Assembly: GCA_037893245.1 (NCBI GenBank)
Contig: JBAIAA010000021.1
Location: 558,001-622,000 of the forward strand
Length of the DNA stretch: 64,000 bases
From: Crossaster papposus
Lineage: Eukaryota; Echinodermata; Asteroidea; Velatida; Solasteridae
Direction: 5' to 3'
Both the position numbers and the translations under genes were made by a program. The notes under the pieces were generated by a model. That model made no database searches. It worked only from the letters and a program-made list of their open reading frames with translations, and was not told the DNA's origin. Positions 1 to 8,800 of the stretch are shown piece by piece; within the stretch, counting starts at the first letter, position 1; every line of letters starts with the position of its first letter.

Positions 1-1953
1 CGTTCCTCCCAGCACGACAGCACCAAGTTCACGCCGAACATGCTCATGCTCGGCCGAGAGGTGCGACTTTCGTTGGACTTGGTGGTGGGACAGCCGGAGG
101 AGCCGACGATAGAGGCAACGGAGCAGGAGTACGTAGACAAACTGAGGGCGAAGATGGAGCGCGCGCACAAGTTCGCTCGACAGCATCTGAAGGGGAGCCA
201 GACATACCAGAAACAACATTACGATCGTCGGGAGGAGGGTGCCGGCTACGAGCCCGGACGTGCCGTGTGGCTCTACACCCCCTCCAAGAAGGTGGGTCGC
301 ACGCCCAAGCTGCAGTGTTGGTGGGACGGGCCATTTGTGGTGTTGAAGAGGACCGACGACGTCACCTACCGGATCCAGAGGTCGCCTCGCGCCAAAGCCA
401 AGGTGGTTCACTTCAACCGGCTAAAGCCGTACTTGGGTGACGCCCGGGTGGACTGGTGGAGACGGGCCGCAGGGGGCCACCCAGTGGAGCCCAGCCTAGC
501 CGCGGAGGAAAGACAGCCGCCTCCAGGCGGGCAACCATCACCAGCATCTAGCCCAGAGCCCCAGGTTCCTTCGGCGGGGCCGCCAGGGGACAGGGATGAC
601 CCGTCGGATGTGGTGGAACTATCGTCGAAAGGGCCAGAGGCGGAGGCGTTTCCACCAGTTGCGGAGGCGGGTGTCGCTCTTGACGGGTTGGAGGAGACGG
701 GCGCAGATCTGGGGCCGGACGAACCTGAGGGGGAGGGTGCTCAGTCGCCTTCTCCGCTGACGGAACCAGGCACCGAACGGTATACTCGCGCCGGCCGGAA
801 AGTAGTCCGACCTAGCCGATATTGTCATGCATTAACTAAACCTTCTTCTTCTTCTTCCACCCGCAGGATGACCCCCGTGGCGTGTCGTCACTGTGGGAAG
901 ACCTTCACCCGCAGCAGCAACCGCCGCAGGCACGTCCGCACTGCGTGCGAGGGGCTCCACGCGGAACGCCCGTACGCGTGCGAACGGGGCTGCGGTCTGC
1001 AGTTCTACCGGGAGGACGTCCGGGGGCGCCACCATCGGTACTGCCAGGGCGGGTTGGTGGCCGGGGTGATGGCGGCGGCGGACGCCCTAGAGATTCACCC
1101 CAGCGATGTCGAGATGGAGTTCGGAAATCCTGCCGGTCCGGAACTTTCTCCACCTCGCCTCTCCCGACAAGGGAGCCCCGACCTTCTCCGCGGTGGACGG
1201 GGTCAACCGGCCGCTGCCAGCCCCGCGTCACCGCCCCGGGCCAGGAGACAACGGGGACCAGTTCCGGCGAGGGACCCGGGGGGCCACCTCCGCGCGGAGC
1301 GACCTTCCCGGTCCCCTCGTAGCCGGAGCCAGGAGCGGCTACCTCGGCCGCCCAAGGGCCGTTGGTCGGGACGACGGGGTCACAGACACCGCTCCCGCCG
1401 TCCGGGAGAAGACAGCACCACCAGACCCTCCCCGCCAGCTCGGGCCGAAGGAGGGACGCAGACGGAGCCTTCGACGCCCCCGCCGTTGGCGACGTTCCCA
1501 TGGAGTGGGCAGCCCCGGGTCTTGCCGGCCGGGTGTCGGGTGGAGCTGCCGGACGGAACCTGGATGCGGCTGGACATGGACGGCGTCGTCCAGCGACCAC
1601 ACGATGTGAGGGAGGTGGCCACCCACATGCCGGTCCCCTTATGCGAGCACTTGCGGAACGAATGGCGCCTGGAGACCACGCCCACCGGTTTGGACAGCGA
1701 CGGCCACCGACTGTTCCGATCGAGCGTGGTCCACTCCTATGAGGTTCCAGGGAGGCTCCTCCAGACATACGAGGGCCAACAGTACGGCCAGTACTTAGTG
1801 CATCCGTCAGCGGCGGACCAGCCTTCTCTGGGAGGACTGCTACCCCCTGGAGCACCCCCACCTCCACGCTACCCCGACGATGTGCCGCAGGAATTCTGGG
1901 AACAGCTGTTCCGACAGACAGAAGTCCAGCGCCAGCCACCTCCTACCTCCTAG
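1..1953 (+). CDS. Integrase C-terminus fused in frame to a C2HC zinc-finger protein (partial)
   Basis: The frame is open from base 1 and ends at TAG 1951-1953. The first part reads as the end of a Ty3/gypsy integrase: a basic helix region, then a GPY/F-type module (VWLYTPSKKVGRTPKLQ, WWDGPFVVL, HFNRLKPYLGD, about 265-450), a proline-rich tail and the usual end motif (YTRAGRKVVRPSRYCH, about 780-830). Instead of stopping, the frame runs on with two zinc-finger-like modules: C-X2-C-X12-H-X4-C from PVACRHCGKTF (about 880-950) and C-X3-C-X12-H-X3-C from YACERGCGLQF (about 972-1045). It continues with a low-complexity Arg/Ser/Pro region and a C-terminal segment near 1540-1800 that I do not recognise. 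The first visible ATG (40) is internal. The zinc fingers could act in RNA or DNA binding. They may instead be translated from a spliced subgenomic RNA starting at ATG 868. Confidence 0.75.
   Translation, partial: RSSQHDSTKFTPNMLMLGREVRLSLDLVVGQPEEPTIEATEQEYVDKLRAKMERAHKFARQHLKGSQTYQKQHYDRREEGAGYEPGRAVWLYTPSKKVGRTPKLQCWWDGPFVVLKRTDDVTYRIQRSPRAKAKVVHFNRLKPYLGDARVDWWRRAAGGHPVEPSLAAEERQPPPGGQPSPASSPEPQVPSAGPPGDRDDPSDVVELSSKGPEAEAFPPVAEAGVALDGLEETGADLGPDEPEGEGAQSPSPLTEPGTERYTRAGRKVVRPSRYCHALTKPSSSSSTRRMTPVACRHCGKTFTRSSNRRRHVRTACEGLHAERPYACERGCGLQFYREDVRGRHHRYCQGGLVAGVMAAADALEIHPSDVEMEFGNPAGPELSPPRLSRQGSPDLLRGGRGQPAAASPASPPRARRQRGPVPARDPGGHLRAERPSRSPRSRSQERLPRPPKGRWSGRRGHRHRSRRPGEDSTTRPSPPARAEGGTQTEPSTPPPLATFPWSGQPRVLPAGCRVELPDGTWMRLDMDGVVQRPHDVREVATHMPVPLCEHLRNEWRLETTPTGLDSDGHRLFRSSVVHSYEVPGRLLQTYEGQQYGQYLVHPSAADQPSLGGLLPPGAPPPPRYPDDVPQEFWEQLFRQTEVQRQPPPTS
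826..866 (+). promoter_or_regulatory. Candidate 3' splice site inside the element
   Basis: A branch-point-like CATTAACTAAA (about 829-839) is followed by an unbroken pyrimidine tract and CCCGCAG ending at 866. An ATG in the same frame as the integrase lies at 868-870, directly before the zinc fingers. This is a textbook acceptor arrangement. It suggests that the zinc-finger part is made from a spliced subgenomic mRNA, as env genes of retroviruses are. The donor would lie outside the window. Confidence 0.45.
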
Positions 1954-2117
1954 ACGAGAACTCTTAACCAGTTTTGTTTTCTTGTTGTTAAGCCTTAAGC
2001 TGTTGTTTTTTGTTGTTGTAATGTTGGCGTTGTGCGCTTTCCGGGGCGGTTGGCCGGGGTGCGGCAGCAGCGCCCATGGTCTTGTTTGGGGGCAAACAAG
2101 GTCTTCGTGGGGGGCTG

Positions 2118-2404
2118 TGTAACGCCCGTGCCGGTTGGGCGGTAGAGGGCGCTAAAGCGATTCCACGGTGGTGGGATCGCCCTGGTGGCTCCTGCTGGTG
2201 CGCCCCGGAAACCCGCCTTTGGATTGCGCAAGCGCCGAACTGGTTCTGACCAGTTCTGGTACCGCGTGATTGTGTGAGCCTGAAGTCCATGTTTGGTTGG
2301 CAAGAGATCACAATAAACCAGAGAGAATCACCGGAAATACTGAGAACTTGCGTCAAGAGTCCTTCTTGTGTGTTGTGTCGACCCCAAGAGAAATCTACGT
2401 TACA
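2118..2404 (+). repeat. 3' LTR of the GC-rich gypsy element
   Basis: Begins TGTAACG and ends CGTTACA, a perfect 7-bp terminal inverted repeat with TG...CA ends, directly after the G-rich polypurine tract. AATAAA at 2312-2317 is a likely polyadenylation signal. Length 287 bp. Confidence 0.8.
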
Positions 2405-2710
2405 ATATGATCTAAAACAATTAGTGAGAGTTAATTGTGAAGTATAGGCTCTGTTGAATTTTGAGCACAAAATAGTGTTGGTTTTGGCACATTCAGATTA
2501 AGACCTCCCCATGTTTTCAAGTAAGTGGCAGAGCACTGGAACAAGGTGATGCTACAATTTAGGTATCATTGTTGTAAAGATGAACACATCGGCTTTTCAT
2601 TATTATGTAACACAGTATGAATATATCCCGAGTTATTTGAAGAAAAAAATGATTGAAAACAATTTCCGAATTGTTTTTGAGGAGTTTATTTTATTGCTCA
2701 TTTATTTTAG
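2405..2710. other. Non-coding stretch, probable first intron end
   Basis: AT-rich sequence without a convincing reading frame. It ends in TTTATTTTAG (2701-2710), which can serve as the acceptor for the exon that begins with ATG 2711, implying a 5' non-coding exon upstream that I cannot place. Confidence 0.4.
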
Positions 2711-2800
2711 ATGGCAAGCCCATATGCAGTAGTCATTTTTGAGTCGGAAGACGAAGAGAGTGTGGAGGTTGTTTCTGCATCGTGGCTTGAAACAACAAAT
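2711..2800 (+). CDS. Exon 1 (coding) of the DUF4806-like gene
   Basis: Thirty codons from ATG 2711, ending in phase 0 at ACAAAT|GTAAGT. Encodes MASPYAVVIFESEDEESVEV and ten more residues. Confidence 0.6.
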
Positions 2801-5800
2801 GTAAGTTATACTCTATTTATTTCCTATTTAAAAGTTAATAAGCCAATTTCCAAGATTTTATTAGTTTTGTTTTGCTCATATAACTGAAAAAGAACCCTCC
2901 CATTGACAATGATTTCCGGAAATGTACTCCATCAAGATTCAGAAGTCTGCGAAATGTGCAATTTTTGTTAATACGACTCAATGTAGTTTAGCTTGTCGGA
3001 ACAGGACAAAATTACAAATCATGGATTCACTCACATTAACAACATCTTAGGTATAGCTTAGTTCATCAAAGTACAACATCAAGTCACAAAGAATTTTGAT
3101 GTAACAAATGTATAACATACATTGTGTAGCTTTCCAATCGACAACATCTTCAATTAGTTATCAGCATATCATCAATGGAAAAATGAAGTACCTCATTGTA
3201 GCTATATGATACACTTTATTCTACAATGTAATTTAATCATGCAGGGGGGTAAAAACTCATTTCTCACCAATCGTCGAGCATTTCTTTTTAAAATTTATAC
3301 CCGTTAATTTTGTATTTGGATTATATTTTTGCAATAGGATAAGACAAACTGCTATTGGCCCAACTCAAACCAGTCTAACAAGGCAAGAAAGCATCTCAGA
3401 CCGGACACAGAGCAGTGGAAAAGATACACAACCAGACGGGTTTGGTTGGCGGGTAGGTTAATCAAACTTTCACTTGTCATTCCAATTGTGTATCCTCCCA
3501 TTTTAGCATTTCTAGAGAAATGTGTTCAATAATGATAAAGTCAAGCCAAATGGGGAGTGTGTACAATTATAGAGCACTCATTAGTCATTACAACTATAGT
3601 CAGTCATATTTGACAAGATCCAAGAGCATCTTCAGATACATGAACTGAGTTGAGTATCAACTATCTCAAATATATAAAACATTTTTTACTGGTGTAAAAA
3701 TACTTTATTTATCCACAACATATTATACAGATGACTTTGAGAGAGCCAAATCCCTGCGGGATTCTGCTGTAGTAACCTCTCATCCAGAAGATGAAGGCGA
3801 TTATGAACCATTGGGCAAGAGGCCACGACATCCACCCACACGCTTTGTTGAGGATAGTGATGCTGATGGGGAATCAGAAGGTGATTATGGATAAGACAAA
3901 CAATGTCAATATCACATGCATGTTTCCCTCCAAATACATGGAAGTTTTAATTATCAGTGGTAGTGGTAGATACATGATGGCCTAGTTCTGATAATGCAAT
4001 TTGGAACGCATGTCCCATTGACACACATGATTAGGCCTTACAGGAGACGAGAAGACTCGAAAAACAATCGCAAATTGCCCCCACACATCCTCTATTATCT
4101 TTAACACTTTTCATTGCATAGATTGTTGGTTTCATTATATGTAATTTTGTTTTGTTTTGTATTATTATTTATTCAGATAGCCAACAACTTACACAGAAGC
4201 CGCGTCGCAGTCCAAGAAAGCTATCGCAATCGCAACAGAAATCGCGACCTAGTATGGGCCTCCCTGTTTCCCCCGTTCTTGTGGCTGATGTACCAAATCA
4301 ACGTGCCAACTTAGAAATTGCCCCATCACCAGCGAGGAAGAACACTGACAGTAAGTTCCAATATCCATGCAATCACATACGTGCGTCAATCAGGAGACAT
4401 TATACCCCTATTTTATATAAAGTAACATTTATGTTTGTATGAGCCTTTTTTTGATCCTGTACGATTCAAGACGGAAGTAATAAAACCAGGCCTCAATTAA
4501 GAAATGAAGAGGGCACAGCAATTTAAGGCAATTTGAAAGGGGCACCAACTTTCTCGAAAGCAATTAGGTGCTTTTGAATGGAGTAAACAAAAGCCAGAAA
4601 ATGAGGGCTAGGCAATTATGTGGGACATGGAAGGCATTTGCCTTTGATTAATTTCAGCCCTGAATGACACCCAGTAAATTCAATAATTTTATTTAATTTA
4701 TACACAATAATAGTTGCCTTTTCTGTGTATTATACAACTCTTGTTTTACAATCAGTTGCTTCCACCTCATCATCACGCTCATTTCAACGGCAAGATTTCT
4801 CCGCGTCTACCTCAGCGTCGTCGTCGTCAAGTACTCAGCAAAGACGTGCCCACTCAGGAACCACGCCATCACCAGCGAGGAAGAACACTGAGAGTAAGTT
4901 CTCGTATCCATGCAATCACATGCGTGCATCAGTCACCAGGGGACATTAAACCATATTTAAATCAAATAACCTATTGTTGTGTCTGCTTATTAATTGCATA
5001 GCGCCCTCAGTTGTCAGGAAAAAGGAACGCCATGTTCGGGACGACATGGACAGTTTGAAATAACACGAGTTGGAATGTTACGAAGAAAGTGTGATTTAGT
5101 CCTTTCTTTACTCGCACATTTCGGGTGAAATATACAACATATTTTGGCGACGAGAATATGGCCCACTTGCATCCACCTCCCCCGTTCCTGAATTCACCAG
5201 GAACGCCGCCTTTGCCGTGGAAACAGTGGCGTGGGTTGTTCGAAACTTACATCATCGCGAGCGGGGCGGAGAAGTACACCGACGACCGTAAACGTGCTAT
5301 GCTTTTGCACTGTTTGGGGCCTGAAGGTCAGCGGATTTTCGGGACTTTGCCTACAGTTTCGGCTCCAAGTTCGCCGTCATCCAGCGTGGCTGGAGCCGCT
5401 GCAACCCAATCGACATACGCGGACACTCTTGCTCGGTTACAGGCTCATTTTCTGCCGACGGTGAATGTGGTCGCCGAGCGATACCGATTTCGGCAGCGGG
5501 CTCAACGGACGGATGAGCCTGTGGAACAGTATGTCATTGCTTTACGTCAGCTAGCAGCGACATGCGACTTCGGATTACTTGCTGATGAGATGATTCGTGA
5601 TCAGTTGGTGGAGAAGACATGCTCCTCAAGAATCCGCGAGAGATTGCTGCTGGAACCTAAATTAACTTTGTCTTCTGCATTGACGCTGAGCCAACAAATG
5701 GAATCGGCTTTTCGCGAATCCAAGTCCATTTCCAATACTAGTGCTGCAGGCTTCGAATCTCACCAAGCTTCGAGCACTACCGTGCACGCCACACACTTCA

Positions 5801-8800
5801 AACAACGATCAAGTGCTACTATTACAAAGCCCCGTCGTCAACCACATACTTCACATGGACGCGGTACTACTCCAACTACACTTCGCACACCGCCGGTACA
5901 ATGCTATCGTTGTGGAAGTCCAGACCACAAGGCTAACTTTCCTAACTGTAAAGCTAAGAATTCGGAGTGTTCCAAATGCAATAAAAAGGGGCACTTTGCA
6001 CGGGTGTGTAAATCTTCAGGACAAGTTAGGCAGCTTGGTTTGGAGGATAACGGTGACACTGAACTACATGTACTTACCGTGAGTAGCGTTGGTAAATCTC
6101 AGGCAAGTAACATTACATGTACACTCACTTTGGGTCGTGACATCAAGGTACCAATGATTTTCGATACTGGCTCCCCAGTTTCCATCCTCCCACTGGCCAC
6201 ATTCGACAAATACTTTCTACGCGATGTTCTCCTACCCCCTCGGGCTAAGCTCACGACCTACTCCCATGAGCCAATAGCCATCAAAGGATGTTTTCGCACT
6301 TCAGTCTGCACTGGCGACAGTTACCGTGTACCAGCAGAATTTTACGTGGCAGAATCGGGAGAACCAATCCTTGGACTGGACATTATTCGCAGTCTTTCGC
6401 TTACGCTCAAGGAAGACAAGGTGGTACATGCTCCAGTCAATAAGGTGTCACGTACGCCTACGCCTACGCCTACACCTACGCCTACGCCTACGCCTACGCC
6501 TACGCCTACACCTACACCTACGACTACACCTACACCTACACCTACACATACCAGCCAACCCTCTGCACACTCAACACAGTACACGCAATCCATTCACGAT
6601 TCATTTCCGGCCCTACTTCAAGGGAAAGTAGGTTTGGCTCGAGGTTTTGTGCATCTGGTCAAGACGCGACCTGATGTGACCCCGACTCAACAAAGGTTGA
6701 GACGACTTCCCTTCGCAGTTCGTGACCAAGTCAAAGCAGAATTAAAGCGGTTGGAATCGGAGGACATAATTGAACGAATTGATGCGAGCGAATGGGTGTC
6801 TCCCATTATCGTCTCTTACAAAAAGTCGGGTGGAATTCGCTTGTGTGTGGACTTAAGGCAAGTCAACAAGGCCGTTGTCATCGACAAATTTCCCTTGCCA
6901 GACATACAGGAACTTTTCTCCGAACTAAGGGGTGCTACAATTTTCAGTACCCTTGACCTTAACTCTGCCTACCACCAGCTGCTACTGGCAGAGGAATCAC
7001 GTGACTTGACTGCATTCATCACAGCGGAAGGACTTTTCCGGTTCAAGCGGGTTTGCTTTGGGCTTGCATCGGCACCTGCAGCCTTTCAGAAACTCATGAG
7101 CACTGCATTAGCTGGGCTGCCAGGGGTTCAGTGTTACCTGGATGATGTGGTATGCTATGGTCGTGACCAGGCAGAACACGATAAGAGCCTCACTGCAGTC
7201 CTACAACGTCTAAAAGACATTGGTCTGACACTGAATTCACATAAGTGCCAGTTCAACCTTGCTTCACTCCGATTCCTTGGACACGTTGTGTCAGGTAATG
7301 GACTACAGCCTGACCCTTCCCATGTTGAAGCAATTCGACACGCGCCCTACCCCACTGACGTCGCTCCACTACGCTCATTCCTGGGGCTGGCGTCGTACTA
7401 TGCTCGATTCGTGCCGAACTACTCCACAGTCATCGAGCCCTTACGCGCACTTACTCGAAAGGACGTGCCATTTTCCTGGACGCCTAATGTGCAACACAGT
7501 TTTGACACGGTGAAGGAACTGATCGCTAACTGTGTCACACTACGATTGTTCAATCCTGATTTGCCAGTGATCGTATCTACCGACGCTTCTGCTTACGGTC
7601 TGGGGGCCGTACTACTTCAGCTGAAAGGAAACTACGAATCACCGATCGCATTTGCATCGCGAACACTTACCGCGGCCGAACGGAATTATTCGGTTGGTGA
7701 AAAGGAGGCCTTGGCCTGTGTTTGGGCCTGCGAGAAGTGGTTCCAGTATCTGTGGGGCCGCCATTTCACTCTGCGGACTGATCATCAGTCACTTACTACG
7801 CTCCTGTCGACACGCGGATCTGGGCGTCAGTCCATGAGAATCGCTCGCTGGGCTGCTCGCTTATTGCGATTTAATTACACTACCGAGTACCAGCCGGGTA
7901 TTCACAACAAAGTAGCCGACGCACTTTCGCGCCTTCCCCTACATACTACTACTGCAGTTCCAGATGATGACGAGGAAGTTATCATACAATCCATCGATGT
8001 GCTGCTGCTGAACACTACTGTACACAAAACTGACCTGCAACAAGCGGTTTCAGCAGATGCTACCCTCCAGCGGGTAATTTCATACATCATCCATGGCTGG
8101 CCTAACAGGAAAGCTATCGGTGAGTCACTTCAACCGTACTCAATGATTCGCGATGAACTATCAGTTGTAGATAACTGTCTCATGCGCGGAGATCGTTTCG
8201 TGATACCAGAGAGTTTGCAGAGCAATCTCATCTCACTTGCCCACGAGGCGCATCAGGGAATGGTGCGCTGTAAACAACGACTACGTGACTGTTATTGGTG
8301 GCCTTGCATGGACCGTATGGTCGAGGAGGCCATACGCAGCTGTTTCAGCTGCCAATCCAGTGACAAAACTGCCCGACCTCGGACTGCTCCACTTCAACCT
8401 GTGCCGTTGCCAGACGGACCTTGGCAAAAACTGGCGATTGATATCACTGGACCCTTTGAAAGGGGCTCACAGGACTGTAGATACGCTATAGTTCTGATAG
8501 ATTACTATAGCAAATGGCCCGAAGTTGCATTTGCTCCAACTGTAACTTCCCGGACAGTCATTTCGATGCTTTCCTCCATTTTTGCCCGGGAAGGCCTTCC
8601 TGCTGAAATTGTTACAGACAACGGAGTCCAGTTTACTTCTACTGAGTTTGAGAACTTTCTACACAACTGTGGAATCAAGCACTACAAGTCATCACTCTAC
8701 TACCCAAGGGCAAATGGGGAAGTAGAACGTTGGAATAGAGTGCTCAAACAGACACTGCACATTGCCTCGCAGGAGAGGAGAGGGTGGAAAGAGGCAGTGC

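Larger units (their letters stand above)
1..2404 (+). mobile_element. 3' part of a GC-rich Ty3/gypsy LTR retrotransposon
   Basis: The window opens inside the pol gene of an LTR retrotransposon. The readable order is integrase C-terminus, a zinc-finger extension, an untranslated stretch, a G-rich polypurine tract (about 2108-2117) and a 287-bp 3' LTR. The element is much richer in GC than its surroundings. The 5' LTR, gag, protease, RT and most of integrase lie outside the window, so completeness cannot be judged. The bases after the LTR (ATATG) would be the target duplication, but the other side is not visible. Confidence 0.85.

Noticed and set aside
905..1939. 344-residue open frame on the minus strand
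   Set aside because: It is a shadow of the GC-rich integrase/zinc-finger frame; composition is Arg/Pro/Gly-rich without motifs.
6342..6593. Minus-strand Val-Gly repeat frame
   Set aside because: Simple complement of the CCTACR microsatellite in gag-pol.
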